DNA from: Saccharothrix violaceirubra
GTDB lineage: Bacteria > Actinomycetota > Actinomycetes > Mycobacteriales > Pseudonocardiaceae
Direction: 5' to 3'
Assembly (NCBI RefSeq): GCF_014203755.1
Contig: NZ_JACHJS010000001.1
Span: forward strand, 2,480,001-2,544,000
Length of the DNA stretch: 64,000 nucleotides
The translations under genes were made by a program, and so were the position numbers. Below are positions 52,163-59,385 of the stretch, piece by piece. Position 1 is the first letter of the stretch; the number at the start of each line of letters is the position of its first letter. Under the pieces are notes generated by a model that saw only the letters and a list, made by a program, of their open reading frames with translations, was not told the DNA's origin and ran no database searches.

Positions 52163-52290
52163 ACCCGAAAACTCGGCGACCCGAAAACTCGGCGACCCGA
52201 AGGCGCGGCGACCCGAAGGCGCGGCGACCCGAAGGCGCGGCGACCCGAAGGCGCGGCGACCCGAAGGCGCGGCGACCCGAAGGCGCGGCG
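52163..52290. repeat. 16-bp minisatellite, 8 units
   Basis: Two units ACCCGAAAACTCGGCG are followed by six of ACCCGAAGGCGCGGCG in direct tandem, 8 x 16 = 128 bp with no spacers. It lies between the precursor-peptide gene and the P450 gene, so it would be part of the transcript linking them. Copy number is likely variable between strains. Confidence 0.9.
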
Positions 52291-52334
52291 GCGGGGCGCC
52301 GGGGCGGGCGCTGACGGCCCGCCCCGGCTTCGGT

Positions 52335-52421
52335 TCAGTTCGCGATGTCCCAGTACGTGTAGAACCCGCCCATGCGGGTCGAACCGAGCACGCGGGCGGC
52401 GAGGTGGCGAAGGTGCTTCAT
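52335..52421 (-). CDS. 28-residue candidate RiPP precursor peptide
   Basis: A short gene missed by length cut-offs. ATG 52421 follows GGAGGG with 5-bp spacing, and the stop is TGA at 52335-52337. The product is a basic leader (MKHLRHLAARVLGSTRM) followed by the aromatic tail GGFYTYWDIAN. A leader rich in Lys/Arg/His and a short tail with Phe, two Tyr and one Trp is the layout of precursors of P450-cross-linked RiPPs (atropopeptides such as tryptorubin, biarylitides). A P450 gene follows on the same strand and a promoter-like pair precedes it. Core boundaries and product are not known. Confidence 0.75.
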   Translation of the reverse strand: MKHLRHLAARVLGSTRMGGFYTYWDIAN

Positions 52422-52499
52422 GGTTTCCCTCCGGTGATCCAGGGCTTGTGGCCCAAGGACGTTGCCCCTTCGATCATGCACACCCGCACCCGGAATGTG

Positions 52500-52528
52500 A
52501 ATAACGCGATCGGAGTAGTGCTCGTCAA
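52500..52528 (-). promoter_or_regulatory. Probable promoter of the precursor peptide gene
   Basis: On the minus strand, TTGACG (52523-52528) and GTTATT (52500-52505) are spaced by 17 bp. The message would carry a leader of about 75 bases before the peptide ATG. Confidence 0.5.
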
Positions 52529-52593
52529 TTCCACACAAGTCCGCGCTGGTCGTCCATAAAGGACTGCTGAAAACCCCTTGTCGGGGAACGTTC

Positions 52594-52968
52594 TCAGAAG
52601 CGGAACACCCAGCCCGTGTCCGCGTCCAGCGTGCAGGCGTTGGAGAACTCGGCCGTCCACCTGACGGAATTGCCCTGGTAGGTGCCCTCCGCGGTCGCCT
52701 CGACAGGGTCGTACTCCAGGGTGCACGGGTGCTGGTCGCCGGGCAGGTTGTCGAAGTCGCCGCCGGCCATGTCGAGGTCCGCGCAGGCGGACTCGGCGTG
52801 CGGGTGCAGTGCCCGGTTCGGCGGACAGTCCAGGCTCACGCCGCGTCCCCACGTGCCGTCGGGGTCGGAGATCACGAGGTACAGGCCGGTCTGTTCCGTC
52901 GCGCCCGCGGGTGCGGCCGTCGCGACGACGAGGGCCGCGGCCGAGAGTGCGGTGCCGATGATTCGCAT
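52594..52968 (-). CDS. Streptomyces subtilisin inhibitor (SSI) family protein
   Basis: A 124-residue precursor with a signal peptide (MRIIGTALSAAALVVATAAPAGA). The mature protein shows SSI landmarks: VSLDCPP, HPHAESACADLDMAGGDF, CTLEYDPV, Y-QG-V and the end FSNACTL...VFRF, with the four Cys of two disulphides. By alignment with SSI (CPM-VYDPV) the reactive bond is Leu-Glu in CTL-EYDPV, so P1 is Leu, suggesting inhibition of subtilisin/chymotrypsin-like proteases. SSI proteins control secreted proteases during development. ATG 52968 follows GGAAGGG. Confidence 0.9.
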   Translation of the reverse strand: MRIIGTALSAAALVVATAAPAGATEQTGLYLVISDPDGTWGRGVSLDCPPNRALHPHAESACADLDMAGGDFDNLPGDQHPCTLEYDPVEATAEGTYQGNSVRWTAEFSNACTLDADTGWVFRF

Positions 52969-53183
52969 GACATCCCTTCCGTTGGTCCACAAAGGATCAT
53001 CGTCGGGGTGCCCGCCGTGCCCCGCCTCAGTCGCGACGCGCCGCACGTCCACTCGGACGTGTGCCGGTCGGCACCCGGCGGACTTAGGCCACGGAGGGTA
53101 GTGATTTGGTGCCTACAGGTGACTGCGGAGCGGTCCGCTGCCTTGCGAGACTGGGCCGGGGGCGTGCACAGAGAGGACCACCG

Positions 53184-54098
53184 ATGAGGCTCCCGCGTGG
53201 CACAGTCGTCTGCGTCGCGGCACTGCTCGTCCTCGGCCCGTCCGGGGTCGCGGTCGCGGAACCGTTCCCCACGACGCTCGGGCTGCCCGACGGCTTCCGA
53301 CCCGAGGGCATCGCGGTCGACGCCGAGTACGCGTACTTCGGGTCGATGGGCACCGGCGCCATCCGCCGGGTGCGGCTCGCCGACGGCACCTCCACGCAGC
53401 TCACGCCGGGTGCCGCCGGCACGGCGGCGCTCGGGCTCAAGGTCGACGGGCGCGGCAGGCTGTTCGTCGCCGGCGGTGGCGGCGGCGACGCGCGCGTGCT
53501 CGACACCGCGACCGGGCGGACCATCGCCACGTTCCGGCTCGCCACGCGGTCGACCTTCGTCAACGACGTCGTGCTCACGCCCGAGGCGGCGTGGTTCACC
53601 GACTCGACCACGGCGGTGATCCACAGGCTGCCGTTCGGCGCGGACGGCACCCTGCCCGCCAAGGCCCAGGCCGTCCGGCTCTCCGGCGACATCCGGTACA
53701 CGTCGGGCACCAACGCCAACGGCATCGAGACCAGCCCGGACGGGAAGTCGCTGATCATCGCGCAGCACAACACCGGCCGGTTGTTCCGGGTCGACCCGGC
53801 CACCGGTGCGACCAGGGAGATCCAGGTCGCCGGGGGACCGTTGGCCGACACCGACGGGCTGGTGCGCGACGGCGAGACGCTGTACGTGGTGGAGAACCGG
53901 TCCAACCGGGTCGCGGTCGTGAAGCTCGACGCTCCCGGCACGCGCGGCGCCTTGGTGAAGCGGGTGACCGACCCGAGGTTCGACGTGCCCACGACGGCGG
54001 CGCTGTACCGTGACCGGCTCTACCTGCCGAACGGCCGGTTCACCACGACGCCGATGCCGGATACCCCCTATACGGCGAACGCCATCCCGAAGCCTTGA
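53184..54098 (+). CDS. Secreted SMP-30/gluconolactonase-like beta-propeller protein
   Basis: A 304-residue precursor with a signal peptide (TVVCVAALLVLGPSGVAVA) and repeated blades such as PDGFRPEGIAVDAEYAYFGSMGTGAIRRV, ALGLKVDGRGRLFVAGG, TFVNDVVLTPEAAWFTDS and NGIETSPDGKSLIIAQH, the pattern of SMP-30/LRE-like six-bladed propellers. Relatives are often annotated as superoxide dismutase or gluconolactonase without proof. Function unknown. ATG 53184 follows GAGAGGACC. Confidence 0.82.
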   Translation: MRLPRGTVVCVAALLVLGPSGVAVAEPFPTTLGLPDGFRPEGIAVDAEYAYFGSMGTGAIRRVRLADGTSTQLTPGAAGTAALGLKVDGRGRLFVAGGGGGDARVLDTATGRTIATFRLATRSTFVNDVVLTPEAAWFTDSTTAVIHRLPFGADGTLPAKAQAVRLSGDIRYTSGTNANGIETSPDGKSLIIAQHNTGRLFRVDPATGATREIQVAGGPLADTDGLVRDGETLYVVENRSNRVAVVKLDAPGTRGALVKRVTDPRFDVPTTAALYRDRLYLPNGRFTTTPMPDTPYTANAIPKP

Positions 54099-54425
54099 CG
54101 GTGCGCGACCGGTCCTGTCGGTGCTGCTCCGATCGGCCGGTTCGCATTGGGCGCGGTGATATCGGACATCGGCGTCGCCAATGGGTTCCGGGGGTCGGCA
54201 GTCCGTTGTTCCGCCAGTTCAGTCGGGCAGGGAACGCCCAGTTCACGGTGTGCCCGCGGACCGTCGACCGGGCTGTTGGACCGTCCGGGTCGGCGGCGTC
54301 GCACGAACGAGTGGTGCTTCGGCCGAACTGCGGTCCCGGACCGTGAGAGGGGTATTTACCCGCCTCGGATCTGCTCTGATCGGCGTGGTGCCCGCACCGG
54401 GGTGCCAGGGGTGAAGGGACTGGGG
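54099..54425. promoter_or_regulatory. Intergenic region before LuxR-type gene
   Basis: About 330 bp. No gene is convincing here; small open frames give Arg/Pro-rich translations. It should hold the promoter of the LuxR-type gene, but I see no clear motif. Confidence 0.35.
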
Positions 54426-55223
54426 ATGGGCATCGCTGTCCGCGGTTCGTCGGCCGCGCCCGCCGACGTCGACCGGTTCCGCAGGCTGCTGACGGCGGTC
54501 CGCGGTGCGGGGGTCACCGTGGTCGGGGCCACCGGCACCGGCCGTGAGGAGGTCGTCGACGCGTGCACGGCGGCGGCGCGGGAACTCGGCGTCCCGGTGT
54601 TACGCGGGCGAGTCGTGGCCGGCACGCCCTACAGCGGGTTCGCGGAGGCGTTCGGGCAGTGCGACGTGGGCCCGCTGACCGACTTCGGCCGCCATGCCGC
54701 CCTGCTGCTGAGAGGCCTGTTCCGCGCCATGGCCACCCCCGGCTGGGCCACCGAGGCGCTGGGCCTGGCCGACACCGAGCACACCCGCCTGCACCGGGCG
54801 GTCGGCGCCGTGCTGGACGCGGCCACCGGGCCCGACGGCCTGGTCCTGGTCCTGCGCGACGCCCACCTGCTCGACGACGACGCGTTGGCGTTGCTCGACC
54901 ACCTGACCGCCGAATCCCGGCGCTCCCGGGTCCTGGTCCTGCTGTCCCACGCCCCCGACGAACGCCTGGCCGGCCTGACCGGGCCGCCACGACCCACCGC
55001 CGAGGTGGTCCGCCTGCCCGTGGACCGGGCCACCCCCACCCGCCGGGAGCGGACCGTGCTGGCCGCGCTGGCGGAGGGGCTGACGGCCGACGCGATCGCC
55101 CGCCGGCTCGACATCTCGCCCCGCACGGTCCACCGCCACCTCCAGCACCTGTACCGGAAACTCGGCACGACCGACCGGTTGGCGACCGTGCTGCGGGCCC
55201 AGGAACTGGGCCTGCTGCCCTGA
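54426..55223 (+). CDS. LuxR-family regulator with degenerate ATPase domain
   Basis: A 265-residue protein: a P-loop NTPase-like N-terminal part (VTVVGATGTGREEVVDAC, residues 29-45; LVLRDAHLLDDDALALLDHL resembles Walker B) directly followed by a LuxR HTH (RRERTVLAALAEGLTADAIARRL...SPRTVHRHLQHLYRKL). The Walker A Lys is replaced by Arg (GTGRE), and the long TPR region of classical LAL regulators is missing, so it is a shortened form of that family. It lies tail to tail with the NRPS/PKS cluster, of which it may be a regulator. ATG 54426 is behind AAGGGA; GTG 54411 is an alternative. Confidence 0.8.
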   Translation: MGIAVRGSSAAPADVDRFRRLLTAVRGAGVTVVGATGTGREEVVDACTAAARELGVPVLRGRVVAGTPYSGFAEAFGQCDVGPLTDFGRHAALLLRGLFRAMATPGWATEALGLADTEHTRLHRAVGAVLDAATGPDGLVLVLRDAHLLDDDALALLDHLTAESRRSRVLVLLSHAPDERLAGLTGPPRPTAEVVRLPVDRATPTRRERTVLAALAEGLTADAIARRLDISPRTVHRHLQHLYRKLGTTDRLATVLRAQELGLLP

Positions 55224-55238
55224 GCCGACCCCGTCCCG

Positions 55239-55297
55239 AGTGCACATTTCGTGGTGCCTGAACGCACAACTCGCGGTGTCTGAACGCATGACTCGCG
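55239..55297. repeat. Imperfect tandem repeat between LuxR and NRPS genes
   Basis: Two adjoining 22-bp units, GTGCCTGAACGCACAACTCG and GTGTCTGAACGCATGACTCG (each followed by CG), at 55254-55275 and 55276-55297, plus a fragment before them. The block spans the gap between convergent stops. Confidence 0.6.
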
Positions 55298-55299
55298 GG

Positions 55300-56991
55300 T
55301 CAGCGTCGGAGGAGGACCGCGAACCCGGCGACGGTGGGGTGGTCGAAGACGGCGCTGAGCGGGACGTCCACCCCGAACCGGCGGCGGACACGGGACACGA
55401 TCCGGTTGGCCAGCAGGGAGTGGCCGCCCAGGTCGAAGAAGTCGTCGTGCCGCCCGACCTCCGTCAGGGCCAGGATCTCGCGCCAGATCTCGGCGAGCGC
55501 GGCCTCGTCGGCGGACAGGCCGGCCGACGACGAGGGCGTGGTGCCGAGGTCGGGGGACGGCAGGGCGGCGCGGTCCACCTTGCCGTTCACCGTCAAGGGC
55601 AACGTCGACACCGTGATCCACACGTCCGGCACCAGGTAGTCCGGCAGCACGGAACCGATGCGCGCGCGGACGCCCGCCGCGGTCTCGGCGACCACGTACG
55701 CGATCAGCCGTCGGGTGTCGGCGGTGTCGCCGTCGAGCACCACCGCGGCGTCGCGCACGTCCGGGTCGGCGCGCAGGGCCAGCTCGACCTCGGCGGGCTC
55801 CACGCGGTAGCCGCGCTTCTTCACCTGCCGGTCGATCCGGCCCAGGAACTCCAGTACACCGTCCTCACGCACCCGCACCAGATCCCCGGTGGCGTACAGG
55901 CGTTCGCCGGGCACGTCAGGGTCCGGGACGAAGCGCGACGCGGTCAGCGCCGGGTCCAGGTAGCCCCGGGCCAGCCCCGGACCACCGGCGTAGAGCTGGC
56001 CGGTGGTCGCCGGGGACAGCGACTCGTCCAGCACGACCACGCGGGTCCGCGCGAGCGGTCGACCGATCGGCACGGGCACGTCCGGCGACTGGTCCGGGCC
56101 GACCTCGTGGAAGGTGGTGAACGTGGTCATCTCGGTCGGCCCGTAGCCGTTGACCAGGCGCACGCCCGGCAACGCGGTCACGAACCGGTGCGCGTGGTCG
56201 GACGAGAGCACGTCGCCGCCGACCACGACCTGCCGCACGCCCGCCAGGTCGGCCAGGCGCTCGTCGACCATCAGGTGGAAGAGCCCGGTCGGGAAGAACA
56301 CCGTGGTGATCCCGTGGGACCTGATCAGGTCCGCGATCTCGCCGACGGAAGGCCGTCCGGCCGGTGCCACGACCAGTCGGCCGCCGTTGGCCAACGCGCC
56401 CCACAGGTCGAACGTGGACGCGTCGAACGACGGCGAGGACAGGTGCAGCACCACCTCGTCGGGACCCAGCCGCACCACGCCGGGATCGCGCACGAGCCGC
56501 ACGATCCCCCGGTGCCGCACCGCCACGCCCTTGGGCACGCCGGTCGAGCCCGAGGTGAACATCGTGTACGCGACGTCGTCCGGGCGCACCGCCACCACCG
56601 GCGGGTCGACCACCGGCAGCGGGTCCTCGACCCGCACGACCCGGCCCGGGTACGCGGACAACCGGTCGGCGAGCGTCGCGTCGGTGATCACGACCGGCGC
56701 CCGCACGGCGTCGAGCATCACCGAGACGCGGGCGGCCGGGTAGTCCGGGTCCAGCGGCACGTACCCGCCACCGGCCTTGAGCACCGCCAGGACCGCGACC
56801 ACGAGGTCCACGGACCGGGGCAGGAACACGCCGACACCGTCGCCGACCCGCACCCCCAGGTCGACCAGCCGGGCCGCGAGCAGCCCGGCCCGGCGGTCCA
56901 GGTCGCGGTAGGTCGACGTCACCGGTCCGCCCACCACCGCGACCCGGTCGGGGTCCTGGGCCGTGACCAGCTCGTGCACGATCTCGCTCAT
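55300..56991 (-). CDS. NRPS adenylation-PCP didomain
   Basis: A 563-residue stand-alone loading-type module without condensation domain. A-domain motifs: A3 TMFTSGSTGVPKG, A4 FDASTFDLW, A5 NGYGPTE, A7 YATGDL, A8 GRIDRQVKKRGYRVEPAEVE, A10 PLTVNGKVD. The PCP follows with FFDLGGHSLL, phosphopantetheine Ser525. Hand alignment to GrsA gives the pocket D-A-F-F-V-G-G-T-F-K, close to codes for Val/Ile. Start ATG 56991 overlaps the dehydrogenase stop (ATGA). Last gene of the visible minus-strand cluster. Confidence 0.9.
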   Translation of the reverse strand: MSEIVHELVTAQDPDRVAVVGGPVTSTYRDLDRRAGLLAARLVDLGVRVGDGVGVFLPRSVDLVVAVLAVLKAGGGYVPLDPDYPAARVSVMLDAVRAPVVITDATLADRLSAYPGRVVRVEDPLPVVDPPVVAVRPDDVAYTMFTSGSTGVPKGVAVRHRGIVRLVRDPGVVRLGPDEVVLHLSSPSFDASTFDLWGALANGGRLVVAPAGRPSVGEIADLIRSHGITTVFFPTGLFHLMVDERLADLAGVRQVVVGGDVLSSDHAHRFVTALPGVRLVNGYGPTEMTTFTTFHEVGPDQSPDVPVPIGRPLARTRVVVLDESLSPATTGQLYAGGPGLARGYLDPALTASRFVPDPDVPGERLYATGDLVRVREDGVLEFLGRIDRQVKKRGYRVEPAEVELALRADPDVRDAAVVLDGDTADTRRLIAYVVAETAAGVRARIGSVLPDYLVPDVWITVSTLPLTVNGKVDRAALPSPDLGTTPSSSAGLSADEAALAEIWREILALTEVGRHDDFFDLGGHSLLANRIVSRVRRRFGVDVPLSAVFDHPTVAGFAVLLRR

Positions 56992-58706
56992 CGGTCCTCC
57001 TCGACCGGCGGAAGGGCGGTGATCACGTCGGTGACCAGGAACCCGTAGCCGGTGCCGGACAGCCACGCGTCCGACACCCGCGCGTACGGCGGTTCGTCCG
57101 AGGACTCGACCTGGTCCCACAGGGCGTTCAAGCGCAGCCGCGCGTCCGTGCACGCGATGTCGGCCAGGTCGAACGCGTCCCGCCGGGACGCGGCACGGGC
57201 CAGCACGATCGCGATCCGCAGCAGCTCGTTGCCGATCCCGCCGACCAGGACCACCGTGTGCTCGCGGGCCAGCAGGTCCTCCTGCGTGTAGGTGCTCGTC
57301 AGCCGACGGCACAGGTCGCCGAACCGGGCCGCCTCGGCGTGCAGGAACGTGAGGTGCTCACGGCACCGGGGCGGCAGCGACGCGTCGTCGACGCGCTCGG
57401 CCGAGGCGATCGGGCCCTCCTCGGCGTAGAACGCGGACAGCCCGCCCTCGGCGCTCCAGAAGTCCAGCAGGAAGTCCACCCCGCCGGCGATCCGCAGGCC
57501 CCGCGCGTCGCGCAGGAACCGTTCCACCGGCAGTGCGGTGGTGCCGCGCCGGGCTTTGCTGCGCGCGGTCTCGAAGCCCTCGCCGCCCAGCAGCGCCATG
57601 GTCCGGTCGATCACGTGCCAGCACGTCACGCTGGTCAGGTTCTTGGCGGACGTGAGGTCCGCGCCGGTGTCGACGCGGTCGCGGGCCAGCAGCCCCCACT
57701 CGATCACGGCCTCGATGGTGAACACGTCCGCCGCCGTGCGCGCCACGGTCCGCTGGATCTCCTCGTAGGAGGCGAGCGGCTTGTCGTCCATCACGCGCCG
57801 GTTCACGAACTCGCGCGACCACTCCAGGCACAGCTTGGCGATGGCCAGCGACGGCGACGCGATGATCAACGTCCGGGCGAGCGTGGCGAGCCGCGCGATC
57901 TCGGGGGCGTAGCGCCACTCGTCGGTCGAGGCGGGCAGCAGGTTCTCGGCGGGCACGCGCACGTTGTCGAACCGCAGCACGCCGATGGGAGCGCCGCGCA
58001 GGCCCAGGAACTCGTTGGTGCCCACCACCGAGAAGCCCGGCGTGGACGTGTCGACGAAGAACAGCCGGATCTGCTCGACCCCGTCGGTGGTCACGACCGC
58101 CGACACGTCCAGCAGTTCGGCCAGCGGCCCGTTGCCGGTGAAGATCTTCTCGCCGTTGATCAGGTAGGCGGCGCCGCCCTCGACCGGCGTGGCGGTGGTG
58201 TGCCGGCGGTGGTTGGCCGCGCCGTTGACCTCGGTGTCCGCGCTGCCGGACACGATGCCCGCGCGCACCTTGTCGACGATCAGCTCGCGCAGCGGCCCGG
58301 CCGGCACGATCGGCAGGTACGACCCGGACCCGAACCCGTTGGCGATGGCCAGGCTCCACGCCACGGCCGGCGACCAGCTCGCGGCCGTCGACACCACGCG
58401 CAACGCGTTGAGCGGCGACAACGCCAGGCCGCCCAGCGACGGGTCGAGCAGCAGCCGGTAGAAACCGCCGTCCTGCAACGCGTCGGTCAGCCCGTCGGGC
58501 AAGCGCGCGGTGTCGTCGAGCACCGTCGGGTCGACCCGGTCGACGAGCAGTTCGGTGATCGCGGCCACGGCCTGGTCGCCGATCGCCCGGTCGTCGGGGT
58601 CCTGCTCGGGGAACGGGCTCAGCAGGTCCCAGCGCACCCGCCCGGCGTAGAGGTCATCGAGCACCGACCGCGTCGAGGTCCGCGGCGAGGAAACGGAGGA
58701 TGTCAT
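56988..58706 (-). CDS. Acyl-CoA dehydrogenase-like flavoprotein
   Basis: A 572-residue ACAD-superfamily protein, longer than the usual 380-400 residues because of a C-terminal extension. FAD-domain parts are visible (NGAANHRRHTTATP, LINGEKIFTGNGP, LRGAPIGVLRFDNVRVP, LLGGEGF). In the catalytic segment RDARGLRIAGGVDF a Gly stands where many ACADs have the catalytic Glu (IYEG). It may act on a carrier-bound amino acid or acyl chain. ATG 58706 has a good GGGAG site but overlaps the thioesterase gene by 53 bp; GTG 58664 is the alternative. Confidence 0.82.
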   Translation of the reverse strand: MTSSVSSPRTSTRSVLDDLYAGRVRWDLLSPFPEQDPDDRAIGDQAVAAITELLVDRVDPTVLDDTARLPDGLTDALQDGGFYRLLLDPSLGGLALSPLNALRVVSTAASWSPAVAWSLAIANGFGSGSYLPIVPAGPLRELIVDKVRAGIVSGSADTEVNGAANHRRHTTATPVEGGAAYLINGEKIFTGNGPLAELLDVSAVVTTDGVEQIRLFFVDTSTPGFSVVGTNEFLGLRGAPIGVLRFDNVRVPAENLLPASTDEWRYAPEIARLATLARTLIIASPSLAIAKLCLEWSREFVNRRVMDDKPLASYEEIQRTVARTAADVFTIEAVIEWGLLARDRVDTGADLTSAKNLTSVTCWHVIDRTMALLGGEGFETARSKARRGTTALPVERFLRDARGLRIAGGVDFLLDFWSAEGGLSAFYAEEGPIASAERVDDASLPPRCREHLTFLHAEAARFGDLCRRLTSTYTQEDLLAREHTVVLVGGIGNELLRIAIVLARAASRRDAFDLADIACTDARLRLNALWDQVESSDEPPYARVSDAWLSGTGYGFLVTDVITALPPVEEDR

Positions 58707-59385
58707 CGTGCTGCTCCCGGAAGTAGAAGTGGCCTCCTGCGAACACCCGGAGCCGGAACGGCCCGGTCGTGCACCCCGCCCACGCCGCGACGTCGTCGGC
58801 GGCGACCTCGTCGTCGGCACCGGCGAACGCGGTGATCGGGCAGTCCAGCGGCGGGGCGGTGGTGCGGCCGTAGGTCGAGACGATCCCCAGGTCGCCGCGC
58901 AGGCCGCCCAGGACCAGCGACCGCCACTCGGCGTCCTCGTGGATCTCGGCGGGCAGCGGCCCGTGCTCGGCCTCGACCGCCGCGATCAAGGACGCGTCGT
59001 CGAGCGCGTGCGGCCGGGGCACCGTGCGGTGCGGCGCCTCGTGCGCGGACGCGTAGAGGTGGCGCGGTCCCTCCCGGCCCGCCGCGCGCAGGGCCAGGGC
59101 GACCTCGTACGCGACGACCGCGCCGAGGCTGTGCCCGAAGAACGCGAACGGTCCGGTGAACGCGGCCTCGGCGACGACGGCCGCCACCAGGTCGGACATC
59201 CGCGTGTACGCGTCCTCCTCGACCCGCCCGCCCCGGCCCGGCGCCTGCACCCCGACGACCTCCACCCGCGGCAGGTCGTCGGCCCACAGCAGGTACTCGC
59301 CCGCCGACCCGCCGCTGTGCGGGAACACGTACAGCCGCAGCGGCGCGTCCGGTCGCTTGTGCCTGCGCGGCAACCACTTGCTCAT
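58654..59385 (-). CDS. Type II thioesterase
   Basis: A 243-residue alpha/beta-hydrolase of the NRPS/PKS type II thioesterase family: LYVFPHSGGSAGEY at the N-terminus, nucleophile GHSLG (Ser86), acid in FAGADDEVA and His in AGGHFYF. It removes misprimed groups from carrier proteins. ATG 59385 overlaps the PKS stop (ATGA). Confidence 0.92.
   Translation of the reverse strand: MSKWLPRRHKRPDAPLRLYVFPHSGGSAGEYLLWADDLPRVEVVGVQAPGRGGRVEEDAYTRMSDLVAAVVAEAAFTGPFAFFGHSLGAVVAYEVALALRAAGREGPRHLYASAHEAPHRTVPRPHALDDASLIAAVEAEHGPLPAEIHEDAEWRSLVLGGLRGDLGIVSTYGRTTAPPLDCPITAFAGADDEVAADDVAAWAGCTTGPFRLRVFAGGHFYFREQHDDILRFLAADLDAVGAR

Noticed and set aside
52163..52290. CRISPR-like array
   Set aside because: Units are contiguous 16-mers without spacers and no cas genes are present; it is a minisatellite.
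52418..52990. 190-codon minus-strand frame overlapping the SSI gene
   Set aside because: It is a shadow in another frame; the SSI frame has a signal peptide and family motifs.
55300..58706. Pyrrolyl-PCP starter (PltF/PltE-type) assignment
   Set aside because: The hand-derived A-domain code resembles Val/Ile rather than proline, and the ACAD differs in size and catalytic segment.
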